A stretch of DNA of 64,000 bases from JAHIKV01 sp963733145 (GCA_963733145.1 CAVTCJ010000011.1:124001-188000), one strand, 5' to 3'. Positions 46,153 to 56,300 are shown, counted from the first letter of the stretch. Program-made: numbers and translations. Notes: generated by a model not told the origin, from the sequence alone.

Positions 46153-46223
46153 GTAGGAGGCGACTCCTGTCGCCGATTGTGTCTGAAAACGCCCCAGAAT
46201 CGGCGACAGGAGTCGCCTCCTAC
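46153..46223. repeat. PAL8 palindrome
   Basis: GTAGGAGGCGACTCCTGTCG to CGACAGGAGTCGCCTCCTAC, a clean inverted repeat. The rest of the 346-base gap 45994-46339 is AT-richer and likely holds divergent promoters. Confidence 0.88.
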
Positions 46224-46339
46224 AGTGAATAACTGATTGGCCCGGAATGTGGGGCGCGTATGCTTGCATAGACCCTGTTGCTCGGTTATAATGCGGCCGA
46301 GATAGCGCCGCATTCTTTTCCTGAGAAAAGGCAACTCCC

Positions 46340-47903
46340 ATGACGATGGAGCAGGAACTCATCGACCTTTTCGCTGCCGCTTCCTCCCAGCGCAACCGGG
46401 AGATTCTCAGGGGCTATTACGGCTGGGAAGACGGCCGCCTGCATACCCTTACGGAAATCGGCGACCGATTCGGAATCACCCGCGAGCGCGTCCGCCAGGT
46501 TCTGCGCCAAGCTGACGAAACGGCTGAAAAACGCCCCCGTTTCGACTCCCATCCTGGACCGGACGCTCAAGCTGATCGCCGAGATGCTGCCCGCCCCGGC
46601 CGCGCGGATCGAGGCGGAACTGGCCGGGCAGGGGATTACCGCCTTCGGAATGTCGTTGGAAACCGTGGCCGCCGCCGCCGCTTTGCTGAACCGGCCGGTG
46701 CGATTCGAGATCGTCTCGGTACTATCCGATGACGCCGCCCAAGATCCCCACGACGTCGCAGGACCGCGATGGGGAGCGTCATACGCCTGCCGACGGCCGC
46801 TTGGCCGTCAGGCCCGGCCAGGAAAAGATCGTCTCGGCCGCGGTCGACTTGGCCAAGAAGAACGCCTATTTTCACGGATTGACGACTATCGAGCGGATCA
46901 ATCGGGCAATTGCCGTTCGCGGCCGGGGGAAAAAGGGGAGCGGAAACAGCCGATGCGGCCGCCCCGTGCTCGGGCCGCCCGCCGCAGGACCAATCCGCCG
47001 ATCTCGACCCGCCCCCTGCTTCACCCGGCGGCAGCAAGCGGGCCGGTGCGGAGTTGATCCGTCAGGCCGTGGCCCTGATCGACGGGTTTCGCTGGCTCGA
47101 CGAGCCGGCCGGTTGGTTCCGCCTCTCGTCGATCCAGCGGCATGGGCTGCCGAAAACGATCGAGAAGGTGCTGTCGGTCTCCCCCACGGTCACGGCCGGG
47201 CAGCTCTACACGGCCCTCTCGCGCAATCGCCGGCTGTGGAAGGAACCGCCGCCGGAAAACATCCTCTTGGAGTTCTGCCGCCTGATGCCAGGCGTTCGGA
47301 TCGAAGGCGATCGGATCATCTCCGAAGAGCCGCGCGACTGGAGAAAGGCGCTGACCGGGGTCGAAGCCAAGCTGGTCGCCGTCCTGAAGAAGCACGGCCC
47401 GCTGATGGAACGGGGCGAGATGGAAGACCTCTGTGTGGACGGCGGCATGAACCGCTTCAGCTTCCACGCCTTCGTCTCCTGGTCGCCGGTAATCGCGCAG
47501 TTCGGCCACAGCGTATACGGACTGTTGGGGGCGATAGTCTCGCCCCGGCAGGTCCAGGCCGTTCTCGACCGACGCCGCGCCGGCCGCGCGGATCGCCGCG
47601 TGCTGGTCGGCAACGGGCAAACCCCCGACGGCAAGGTCTGGCTCCAGTACCGCCTCTCGAAAGCCGCCAGCACTTACGCCGTAATCACCATTCCGGCGGC
47701 CTTGAAAAAAACCGTCCGCGGGCGCTTCCGATTCCTCGACGGCGAAGGAAAGGAGATCGGCGTGCTGGCCACCAAGGACGGCCGGGCCTGGGGCCTGGGC
47801 GACTTTCCTCCGCAAACACGGCGCCCATATCGGCGATTGCATCACGCTGACCCTCGACATGAAAAACCGCACCGCCGAAGTGACGTGGGAGGAAAGAGGG
47901 TAG
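46340..47903 (+). CDS. sigma-70 region-4-like DNA-binding protein of unknown function (several frameshifts)
   Basis: About 520 residues if four extra bases are removed. Start MTMEQELIDLFAAASSQRNR, then LTEIGDRFGITRERVRQVLR, a sigma region 4.2-type helix-turn-helix, then KLTKRLKNAPVSTPILDRTL. Further parts: FEIVSV, VSAAVDLAKKNAYFHGLTTI, GFRWLDEPAGWFRLSSIQRH, SVSPTVTAGQLYTALSRNRR, LVAVLKKHGPLMERGEMEDL and the end IGDCITLTLDMKNRTAEVTW. The long C-terminal portion has HTH-like pieces but no family I know. Shifts near 46507, 46720-46790, 46910-47050 and 47820 are all in the same direction. It has no region 2, so it is not a complete sigma factor. Confidence 0.65.
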
Positions 47904-47917
47904 CGCGTATTGGGCTA

Positions 47918-48086
47918 GTGTATTGTCTCACGCAGATGGTTTACTTATGCGGCGGAGGGTGCCACTGCTGGCTTGTCCAGCAGTGTTGACCGCTGTTGCA
48001 CTTCCGCACTGCTGGACAAGCCAGCAGTGGCACCCAACTCCACTATTCTCCGCAAGATAAGGCACCACATTTACGAGACACTACAC
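47918..48086. mobile_element. MITE-169, copy 1, at a TA site
   Basis: GTGTATTGTCTC and GAGACACTACAC are the ends, each next to TA (47916-47917, 48087-48088). The inside has GCGGCGGAGGGTGCC and GGCACCCAACTCC around a PAL3 palindrome. 168-bp second copy at 59012-59179. Confidence 0.88.
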
Positions 48087-48119
48087 TAATACGCGGACAA
48101 AGCTAATTATGTGAGCTTT

Positions 48120-48174
48120 GTTGGGGTGGCAGTTGTACCGCCGGCCCGGGGTGGCAGTACAACTGCCACCCCAG
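48120..48174. repeat. doubled PAL2 unit
   Basis: TTGGGGTGGCAGTTGTACCG and GGGGTGGCAGTACAACTGCC in series. Confidence 0.75.
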
Positions 48175-48205
48175 CATCCAGTTGTTTCCGTTTTGGCGCT
48201 TTGTT

Positions 48206-48271
48206 GTTTAGCGGCCGTCGGCACGACGGCCCTGTCAGCGATGCGAGCCGCCGTGCCGGCGGCTGCTAAAC
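48206..48271. repeat. PAL4 palindrome
   Basis: GTTTAGCGGCCGTCGGCACG to CGTGCCGGCGGCTGCTAAAC. Confidence 0.85.
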
Positions 48272-48282
48272 ATCATCGTAAT

Positions 48283-48484
48283 GGTTCACGGGGGACGGTC
48301 CCAGTTTTCGCGGCGCGAGGGACGTAGCCCCTCGAATTAGCTTTGCCGCCGCGAAAATGGGACTGTCCCCCTGGGGCGGCGAGAGGGGGACAGGTCCATG
48401 TTTTCGGCCCGTGATTTCTCGGTGAAATCACGTCTTCCCGCCGAAAAATGGACCAGTCCCCTGCCGCCCCGTGAACGGTTACCG
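48283..48484. repeat. composite PAL6 element, reverse arrangement of the one at 12941
   Basis: Outer ends GGTTCACGGGGGACGG and CCCCGTGAACGGTT. Inner hairpins: GACGGTCCCAGTTTTCGC to GCGAAAATGGGACTGTCCCC, then GGGGGACAGGTCCATG to CATTTTTCGG on the other strand. The gap 47904-48512 is wholly repeats. Confidence 0.8.
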
Positions 48485-48512
48485 AGGCCGGGACCTCGCA
48501 AATAGCGGCAAC

Positions 48513-48926
48513 TCAGGCTTGCTCCGCTCGATAGCGTTCCAAAAACTCCGCGGGCGAGACAACCTCGATGCCGCAGCGCAGCTTTGTCGGAAAGTGTCGC
48601 ACATTTCCCGTAACAAGATATTCCGCCCCTCCGGCAATCGCCGCTTCCAAGAACTGCTCGTCATCGCGGTCGGGCAACGGATGCGGCAGCGGAGCGGACG
48701 CCGTGGTTATGCCGGCCGTCCTGATCTGCTCGATCAAGGCCCCAACGTGATCGGCGTGGAAACCGAAAGCCGGACGCAGCAGCACCTCGCGATAGTCGCC
48801 GATAATCCGGGCGTCGAAACACAACGACAGCTTGCCGTCGGCGACCAACAACACGATTTGTCCCGGCGATCCATAAGGATTCAGCAGACCCGACACCAGG
48901 ACATTGGTGTCCAACAAGATCTTCAT
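48513..48926 (-). CDS. PIN-domain toxin, COG1569 type
   Basis: A 137-residue PIN protein. MKILLDTNVLVSGLLNPYGS is the COG1569 hallmark, with REVLLRPAFGFHADHV, then DDEQFLEAAIAGGAEYLVTG and RHFPTKL carrying the later acidic residues. The ATG lies inside the antitoxin's last codons (48923-48926). Sequence is different from the VapC at 11.0 kb, so the two pairs are not duplicates. Confidence 0.88.
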   Translation of the reverse strand: MKILLDTNVLVSGLLNPYGSPGQIVLLVADGKLSLCFDARIIGDYREVLLRPAFGFHADHVGALIEQIRTAGITTASAPLPHPLPDRDDEQFLEAAIAGGAEYLVTGNVRHFPTKLRCGIEVVSPAEFLERYRAEQA

Positions 48927-49210
48927 TTGCCGCGTTCCTTGCGAACTGCGGCAATCTCTTCCTGCACGGCCGCGCGACCGAGGCGATGCTTTCCGGCCGC
49001 CAGGGATTGGCTTTGCATGGCTTCCACGGCCGCGATCGCCCGGGCGCGACGCAGCGCCGACAGCGATTCCTCCAGGCCGACGTCGGAGACGGCCGAGAGA
49101 ATCGCCACCGGCTTGCCGTTGGAGGTGACGACCACGTCGGGTTCTTCGGACAGGCCCCGCAGCACTTCCGCCGAGCGGCCGCGCAACTCCCGCACGCTGA
49201 CAAATCTCAT
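48923..49210 (-). CDS. Phd-type antitoxin
   Basis: A 95-residue prevent-host-death protein: MRFVSVRELRGRSAEVLRGL, EPDVVVTSNGKPVAILSAVS. The C-terminal half is alpha-helical and Ala/Arg-rich (LSALRRARAIAAVEAMQSQS). The overlap with the toxin and the upstream palindrome fit self-regulation. ATG 49210 gives the usual N-terminus; the frame is open nine more codons upstream. Confidence 0.88.
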   Translation of the reverse strand: MRFVSVRELRGRSAEVLRGLSEEPDVVVTSNGKPVAILSAVSDVGLEESLSALRRARAIAAVEAMQSQSLAAGKHRLGRAAVQEEIAAVRKERGK

Positions 49211-49224
49211 AATCGACTCTCCTG

Positions 49225-49238
49225 ATTGTGTACACAAT
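49225..49238. promoter_or_regulatory. putative operator of the second toxin/antitoxin pair
   Basis: ATTGTGTACACAAT, a perfect 14-bp palindrome, lies 15 bases upstream of the antitoxin ATG; a partial second site (ATAGTGTACCC) follows. Function inferred from symmetry and position. Confidence 0.55.
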
Positions 49239-49427
49239 TGTACTGCATATAGTGTACCCAGTCAAGCCTATGAGAGATGGGCGGCAACCCTGGGCTACCC
49301 TCCAGAAGCCCTTCGGGCTATTGGGGCAACATCGTAATCACCTGAAATGCAACAACAAAAAAACCGGACGGTCTCTGGACGCCGGGGCTAAACGGTTTTG
49401 CTCCCACCATCGTGCATGGCGACTTAG

Positions 49428-50342
49428 CTACCCAGCCCGCGCGGAAAGCAGGCCGATCTCGAGCGCGGCCAACCGATCGATCAACTCACGGGGCGTCTGC
49501 GGACGGCGGAGCGGATCGTTGGCGATCATCCGGCAGACCAGCCGGACCACATCGCGCGGCGCGTGCGGGGCCAGCCGGACAAGCTGCGGCGGGGCCGATT
49601 GCCGCTGGAGCGTCGCTAGCTCGGCCAGGTTGGCGGCCGGATAGGGGAGACAGCCCGATAGCATCTCGAACATCGCCACGCCCAGGCTGTAGATGTCGCT
49701 GCGGACGTCGGCGCGGAGGGCCGAGGTAATATACTCCGGCGCGATATAATGGCACGTGCCCATGATCGGCCGGTCGGCGGCCGAGCCGGTTTCGTTACAG
49801 CGGCGGGCGAAACTGAAGTCGATCAGCGTAACGTGCCCGCTGGGCGAAACCAGGATGTTGCCCGGCGTTACGTCGCCATGCATCCAACCGGCGGCGTGCA
49901 GGGCGTCGAGGGCTTCGGCCGCCTGCCGGGCGATCCACAGCGCCGCGGCCGCGTCGAACTGCCGGCCGGCGTCCAATCGGGCCCGCAGCGACGCCCCCTC
50001 CAACCAAGGCATCACCAACAACCGCGGCGGATCGAGCACCGAACTGGCCAATACCGGCGCCAAATGGGAATGCGATACGGTTTGCCCGACCAGCGCCTCA
50101 CGCTGCAAGAGGCGGACTGCGCAAGGATCGTCCCGCCAAGCCGGTCGGAGCATTTTTACGGCGTAGTTGGCCGTTCGACGGGCGGGCGAGCCGATCGGCC
50201 GAGCGCGATAGATGTCGGCAAGGCTCCCTTGTCCGGCAAACTCGGCCAACTCCCACTGTTTTACCCGATAGGGAAGCTCCGCCCTGCCCACCACGGGCGC
50301 GCAAACCGCTCCGCCGGTCGGTATCAGCCCGGTCTGGATCAT
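49428..50342 (-). CDS. serine/threonine protein kinase with altered HRD/DFG motifs
   Basis: A 304-residue cytoplasmic kinase from ATG 50342 (an upstream start at 50498 is possible). Gly-rich loop AGQGSLADIYRAR, VAIK-like YAVKMLRP, catalytic loop WMHGDVTPGNILVS (HRD replaced by HGD, Asp and Asn kept), metal loop LIDFSFARR (DFG replaced by DFS), activation segment GTCHYIAPEY, and RSDIYSLGVAMFEMLSGCLP. There is no membrane or sensor domain. Catalytic residues are present, so it is probably active. Confidence 0.88.
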   Translation of the reverse strand: MIQTGLIPTGGAVCAPVVGRAELPYRVKQWELAEFAGQGSLADIYRARPIGSPARRTANYAVKMLRPAWRDDPCAVRLLQREALVGQTVSHSHLAPVLASSVLDPPRLLVMPWLEGASLRARLDAGRQFDAAAALWIARQAAEALDALHAAGWMHGDVTPGNILVSPSGHVTLIDFSFARRCNETGSAADRPIMGTCHYIAPEYITSALRADVRSDIYSLGVAMFEMLSGCLPYPAANLAELATLQRQSAPPQLVRLAPHAPRDVVRLVCRMIANDPLRRPQTPRELIDRLAALEIGLLSARAG

Positions 50343-50528
50343 TCGATGTCGTGCGGGATAAGACGATAGAGAAACGGGTCTACGGATAACATCGGTCGGC
50401 GAGGCTCGGCAAGTTAAGCCGTGCTTGACACGGGCGGCCGGCATGACACACTGAGCGTGAGTTTTCTCCCGGATGCACACAATTACAACTTCGTTCACCC
50501 CGCATGTCAGAGCATCCCGGGAGCCGGA

Positions 50529-50639
50529 ATGTTGAGACCGCGTGCTTGGCTATTATCCGGGGCGTCGATCGGGCTGTTGCTGGGCGCAACGGTCTGCGGC
50601 GGCTGCGGCAGACTCGACACGCCGGCGGCGGAAAAGTAG
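50529..50639 (+). CDS. very short putative lipoprotein
   Basis: A 36-residue reading: MLRPRAWLLSGASIGLLLGA then TVCGGCGRLDTPAAEK, i.e. a signal peptide with a lipobox-like CGGC and a tiny mature part. Lies 27 bases before the mutarotase gene. Such mini-lipoproteins occur in planctomycetes, but evidence here is thin. Confidence 0.4.
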   Translation: MLRPRAWLLSGASIGLLLGATVCGGCGRLDTPAAEK

Positions 50640-50666
50640 AAACACCATCAATCGGAGGAGGCCGCG

Positions 50667-51020
50667 ATGGCAAAGCCCGTCAATGTTCAGCGTTTCGGCT
50701 CGGTCATTGGACTGCTGCCGGAGAAGAAGGGCTTGTACAACAGGTTGCACGCCCATCCTTTGCCCGACATCAACGCCATGATTACGAAGTGCAACATCCG
50801 CAACTACTCGATCTACGAGACGGAGCTGGACGGCAAGCTCTATCTATTCAGCTATTTCGAGTACGTCGGAGACGATTTCAAGGGGGACATGGCCAAGATG
50901 GCGGCCGATCCGAAAACCGAAGAGTGGTGGGCAGAGACGGTGCCCTGTCAAATTCGCCTGCCCGCCACGCCCGAGGGCGAGCAGTGGAAAAACATCGCCG
51001 AGGTATATCACCTGGACTGA
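50667..51020 (+). CDS. rhaM: L-rhamnose mutarotase family protein
   Basis: A 117-residue protein of the RhaM/RhaU fold, which interconverts alpha and beta anomers of L-rhamnose or related sugars. QRFGSVIGLLPEKKGLYNRL, HPLPDINAMITKCNIRNYSI with the active-site His region, YLFSYFEYVGDDFKGDM and KTEEWWAETVPCQ are typical. No other rhamnose gene is nearby. ATG is preceded by GGAGGAGG-like sequence at 50654-50662. Confidence 0.88.
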   Translation: MAKPVNVQRFGSVIGLLPEKKGLYNRLHAHPLPDINAMITKCNIRNYSIYETELDGKLYLFSYFEYVGDDFKGDMAKMAADPKTEEWWAETVPCQIRLPATPEGEQWKNIAEVYHLD

Positions 51021-51055
51021 TTTCAGAGGCCATCCGAGAAGTGCGAAAAACTAGT

Positions 51056-51172
51056 CCACTCTACCTCTGGGAGAGGGTTAGGGTGCGGGCAGATTGCCGG
51101 CAAATCTGTTTCCTTGATTGCTTACTTTCTCCGCCCTCACCCCCGGCCCTTCCCCAGATGGAGAGGGGAGAC
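51056..51172. repeat. split PAL7 palindrome
   Basis: CTCTGGGAGAGGGTTAGGGTG and CCGCCCTCACCCCCGGCCC-like arms about 60 bp apart. Confidence 0.65.
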
Positions 51173-51176
51173 TTTA

Positions 51177-51298
51177 CCCGGATTATTCATAAACACGAAC
51201 GAACATCGTCATTCTGAGCGCAGCGAAGAATCTGGGCTGTTTGCGGCGCATCGGAGATCCTTCGCTGCGCTCAGGATGACGTTTATGAATAATCCGGG
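51177..51298 (+). mobile_element. MITE-122, copy 4
   Basis: Same ends as copies 1-3, two internal base changes. Flanked by TTTA (51173-51176 and 51299-51302). Lies in the 700-base gap 51021-51720; the remainder is AT-rich up to the gdhA ribosome-binding site and shows no gene. Confidence 0.92.
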
Positions 51299-51720
51299 TT
51301 TACGGATAGCCTCTCAGTTGCGGGCGAGTTCGGGGAACCTTGCTACGAACGAACTAATTGCGCCCAGCCCCCCCCGCGGCATGTTGACACGCCGTCGCTG
51401 CATTTTCCCGAGAAATGCAAAGGACGGAATATAATTATATTTGCTAATTCTATACTCCGTATTTCACCGACATTTAGGGGATGATTGGTAGGCGGCATCG
51501 ACGAAGCCTGCCTTTGCCCAGGTTATTATTCTCCAACTTATCGCTCTCCAGCGTCCAGTATAAGTTTAGCTAATTGTTTAATTTCTTTCGCCGGGGGTTG
51601 TTGTCTGTTTGGGGGATTCATAGAATAAGCGTTATGCGATTTGCATCAGGCGGGCGGTGTCGCCGAAAGTACTGCACAGCCGGCAGCCCGCAGGACAATC
51701 TGTAGGAGAGTACGTCAGAC

Positions 51721-53072
51721 ATGGCTAAGGTCATTGATTCAGTCAGTGCGTTCATGGAGCGGTTGGTGGCGAAGAATCCCAACCAGCCGGAATTTATTCA
51801 GGCAGTTCACGAGGTCGCCGAATCGGTCATGCCGATCGTCGAGAGCACGCCCGCCTATCGAAAGGCGAAAATCCTCGATCGGCTCGTCGAGCCGGAGCGG
51901 GTAATCATGTTCCGCGTCCCCTGGGTGGACGACAAGGGAGAGGTCCACGTCAACCGCGGCTTCCGCATCGAGATGAACAGCGCGATCGGTCCTTACAAGG
52001 GCGGCCTGCGCTTCCATCCCACGGTGAACCTGGGCTTGTTGAAGTTCCTCGCCTTCGAGCAGGTCTTCAAGAACGCCCTGACCACCATCATCGATGGGCG
52101 GCGGCAAGGGCGGCTGCGACTTCGATCCCAAGGGAAAGACCGACAACGAAGTCATGCGCTTCTGCCAGTCCTTCATGTCCGAATTGTTCCGCCACATCGG
52201 CCCCGACACCGACGTCCCGGCCGGCGACATCGGCGTGGGCGGGCGCGAGATCGGCTTCCTCTTCGGTCAATACAAGAAGCTGGCCAACCGCTTCTGCGGC
52301 GTGTTGACCGGCAAGGGCCTGGAATTCGGCGGCTCGCTCATTCGCCCCGAGGCCACCGGCTACGGCTCCACCTATTTCGCCCAAGAGATGCTGGCCACCC
52401 GCGGCGAGAGCATCAAGGGCAAAGTGGCCGCCGTCTCCGGCTCGGGCAACGTGGCCCAGTACACCGTCGAGAAGGTCAATCAATTGGGCGGCAAGGTCGT
52501 CACCCTCTCCGACTCGAACGGCACGATCTTCGACAAGGACGGCATCGACGCGGAGAAGTTGGCCTGGATCATGGACCTGAAAAACGTCCGCCGCGGCCGC
52601 ATCAGCGAGTACTGCGACAAGTTCAAGGGCGCCGAGTTCCTGCGCCAACACGCGCCCCTGGGGCGTCAAGTGCGATCTGGCGTTCCCCAGCGCCACGCAG
52701 AACGAGATCAGCGCCGAAGACGCCCGCACGCTGGTCAAGAACGGCTGCATCTGCGTCTCGGAAGGCGCCAACATGCCCACCGAGCCTGACGGCGTCGACG
52801 TCTTCTTGGCGGCCAAGATTCTCTACGGACCGGGCAAGGCGGCCAACGCCGGCGGCGTGGCGGTCTCCGGCCTCGAAATGGCCCAGAACAGCCAGTTCTA
52901 TCACTGGCGACGCGAGGAGGTCGATGAGCGGCTGCAAGGCATCATGCGGTCGATCCACGAAAACTGCGTCAAGTACGGCAAGGAAGACGGATTCGTCAAC
53001 TACGTCCGCGGCGCCAACATCGCCGGCTTCGTCAAGGTGGCCGAGGCGATGCTCGCCCAAGGCGTGGTCTGA
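51721..53072 (+). CDS. gdhA: NADP-specific glutamate dehydrogenase (two frameshifts)
   Basis: After removing two extra bases the gene is 450 codons (449 residues), the normal size of hexameric GDH, which aminates 2-oxoglutarate. Start MAKVIDSVSAFMERLVAKNP; IEMNSAIGPYKGGLRFHPTV; then, after a shift at 52093, MGGGKGGCDFDPKGKTDNEV with the catalytic Lys, PAGDIGVGGREIGFLFGQYK with the catalytic Asp, and the NADP-binding AAVSGSGNVAQYTVEK. After a second shift near 52657 the frame reads WGVKCDLAFPSATQNEISAE and GVAVSGLEMAQNS to the end. A terminator hairpin lies at 53259-53290. Confidence 0.92.
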
Positions 53073-53089
53073 TACGGTCCGTCGAAACG

Positions 53090-53192
53090 CTCCCCTCTCC
53101 CTTTGGGAGAGGGGCAGAAGCAGAACTTTCCTCTGGGAGAGAGGCAGAAGCAAAACTCCCCTCTCCCTTTGGGAGAGGGGCCGGGGGTGAGG
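53090..53192. repeat. three tandem PAL7 units
   Basis: CTCCCCTCTCCCTTTGGGAG occurs twice, with CTTTCCTCTGGGAGAGAGGC between, separated by AGAAGCA(G/A)AA. The third unit ends GGGGGTGAGGG. Confidence 0.8.
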
Positions 53193-53258
53193 GCTTCGGG
53201 CGTGTTCACTCGATGCCTGCTCGCCGTCGCCGCCTCCAAAATTGAATGTTCACCCTCA

Positions 53259-53290
53259 AGCCCGCGGGCTTCACCGTCCGCGGGCTTTTT
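53259..53290 (+). terminator. rho-independent terminator
   Basis: AGCCCGCGG and CCGCGGGCT form a 9-bp GC-rich stem followed by TTTTT. It lies 187 bases after gdhA and 25 bases before the end of the convergent C25 peptidase gene; the T-run fits plus-strand transcripts. Confidence 0.75.
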
Positions 53291-53314
53291 CGCGTCCTAC
53301 CGACGAACGGGGTT

Positions 53315-56300
53315 TTACAGCGCCGGCCGCTGTCCGTTCTCGCTGAATGAGGCAAATAGCCCGTCGAGCACGTCGGTGTCTACCAACTGCGTGCTCAGCA
53401 CCATACCCGATTCCCCTTCTATCGAGAACGCGGGCCGTCGGTCCAGAGATCGCCTTGTACCCAGCGACAGGTTTGGATACATGAGGCCAAATGGATCGGA
53501 GTGTTCGTATTCAAGAGCGTTTCCCATTTCGCGCATTACCGCCGTCAGCAAATCGACTCGTTCGACGGCGCGACTGTCATTCCGTGCAGCCGTGGCATGT
53601 GGCCCAATCAGGTCGGTAAACTCCAGGTCGTCGGTGGGCGTGGGATCGACGAACCAGCCGCAGCCGGCCGTGTCACTGCCGATAACTGTGGTCCTGCCCG
53701 TCGGTTCACTCAGAAGGCTGTCCAGCGAATAGGCAATCGCAACCTGGTCCCATGCCGGAGCGTCCGGCGACGTGGCGGCCACGCCCGCCATCGCATACCG
53801 GGCGGTTGCCCCCGGCACAGTCGGCGCCAACAGGCTCTGCCCGGGAGGCGAAGTGTCCGGCTCCAGGACGGTCGTTGCGCCGGCGGCTTGCGCGAGCGAG
53901 CCGCTCTGCTGCCAATTGCCCACTATTGGCCTTGCCCCCGCTTGTCCGCCGAACACATACCGCGCATCGGTGGGTGTATTGTTCCAGACGCCGTTTCCGT
54001 TGGCATCGAGATACCAAATTGCGTTTACGTAGACGCCGATTTCGCTCTTGCCGTCGCCGTTCCAGTCGCCGGCGACGGGGATTGCCCCGGCCTGCCCGCC
54101 AAACTGATACCACGAATCGGTGGGCGTACCATTCCAGACGCCGTTTCCATTGACGTCGAGATACCAATTGACGATCGAGTAGATGCCGATTTCACTCTTG
54201 CCGTCGCCGTTCCAGTCGCCGGCCACGGGGATTGCCCCGGCCTGCCCGCCAAACTGGTACCAGGAATCGGTGGGCTTGCCGTCCCAGACCCCATTTCCAT
54301 TGGCGTCGAGATACCAATTGCCGTTCGCGTAGATGCCGATTTCGCTCTTGCCGTCGCCGTTCCAGTCGCCGGCCACGGGGATTGCCCCGGCCTGCCCGCC
54401 AAACTGATACCACGAATCGATGCCGTTGCCGTCCCAGATGCCGTTTCCATTGGTGTCGAGATACCAATTGCCGTTCGAGTAGATGCCGATTTCGCTCGCG
54501 CCGTCCCCATTCCAGTCGCCGGCTACGGCGATTGCCCCGGCCTGCCCGCCAAACTGATGCCAGGAATCGCTGGGCGTGCCGTTCCAGACGCCATTTCCGT
54601 TTGCGTCGAGATACCAATTGACGTTTGAGTAGATGCCGATGGACCGCGCGGTGGGCGGCTGGATGTTCGTCACCGAAACGTCCGCCGCGTCGAGGCCGTT
54701 GTAGTTCGCGTCGGCGCTCACGGCCGCGGCGGTCACGATCGTGTAGGGCGCGTCCCCGTCCGCCGCGTGGTCGTCCACTCCCGTCACCGTCACCGTCCGC
54801 GGCGTGTCCCAGTTGCCCGGCGTGAAGGTCAGGACGGTAGGCGCCACCGTTCCCTCGCCGGCGTCGCTGGACGACAGGCCGATGGTCACGTCGGCCGCCG
54901 GCTGCGAGTCGAGCTTCACGCTGAAGGTCGCCGTCCCGCCCCGTTCCGTCGTCACCAGCCCCGAGGTCGGCGTGACCGTGATCCCCGCCAAGTCGTTGTC
55001 GGCGATCTGCACCGTCACGCCGTCCACGCTCAGCCCGTTGTAGTTCGCGTCGGCGCTGGCGACCGTGTGCCCGATCGTCCCCGTGTGCGCCCCTTCGGCC
55101 ACCGCGTCGTCCACGGCCGTGACGGTCACCGTTTGGGCCACGTCCCAGTTCTCCGGGGTGAAGACCAACGTCGTCGGATCCGCGCTGACCTGATCCGAGG
55201 GGGTCAGTGCAATCGTCACGTCGGCCGTGGGCTGGGCACTCAGCACCAGCGTATAGGTATCCGTCGCCCCGCCCTCCGTCACCGCGGTCGAGCCGCCACT
55301 CTGAGCAATAATCACCCCGGGCACCGCCGGCGCACCGGTCACTTGGAGCGACAATTCCGGGTCGCCAAACAGATTCGTTTCGAAAGTAAACATACCGGTA
55401 CATCCCCCCGCCAGAAACATGCGACAAATTGTCGATCTTCGACTGGTTGTTCGCCTCCCCCAGGTGTACTTTCCCCTCGTTAAAGACCGCGTTAAAGAAA
55501 GCCAACGCATAGTCGTGACTGTACTTCGGCGTGCTTCCCGACTGGAACCAGCCCGTCCGCGCGTTCATCACCACCGCGAACGCACCCGTTCTCGCTAACC
55601 ACCTGCTGCTCGGCAATACATACGTCCGTGGTGTCGAACGACCCCGCGTCGCACCCCTGCGAGTACATGAAGTACGGAAAGGTGTTGGTGAGTGCCGCCA
55701 CGTCGAAGTTGGTGATCCTCGAGTCCGATCGTCGTACCGGAGTGCCCGAGGCTAATCACGATGTTTGGGCTGGCGTTCAAGATCGGAGATCAACTGCACC
55801 CCCCGTGCACGTATAGCTCGGGGTGTCATAGAACGTCTCGAAGTTCCAGTCGCCGGGCAGGGTCTGGGTCCGAATCGCTTCCATCGACGAACTACCCCAG
55901 GTCGCGCTGTCCATCTGCTCGCCTGCCAGCACCACGGTGGAGTAGTTCGGATCGGCAGTGGTTTCGTACTGGATCGTCTTGTTGACGAAGTTCGTGGCCT
56001 CGGCGGCCGTGCTGGCCGGCGCCCGGCCCACAGCTACCTCCGGCATCATGTCGATGTCTCCGCCGCCAGACCCCGTCGCCGTACTCGCCCCAAAGACTGT
56101 CTCCGTCGCCGTTCCACGTACCGTCCAGGCAGGCATAGTACATGTCGGTCGGCAGGTTGTTCTGGATATCCGTACCCACTTGGCAAATACACGCCGCGGG
56201 CGGGCACCACCTCCACGTCACCGCCCAGAAGGACCCATTGCGTCCCGTGGTTGGCGTAGGAATCAGCGATGAACTGCCGGATCTTGTCAGGGTTGTCGTG

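Noticed and set aside
53090..53192. Possible CRISPR-like array after gdhA
   Set aside because: Three PAL7 hairpins with the same short spacer; the family is dispersed across the window.
53914..54642. Satellite or CRISPR-like DNA repeats of 153 bp
   Set aside because: The period is a multiple of three and each unit is translated as a 51-residue domain of the surface protein.
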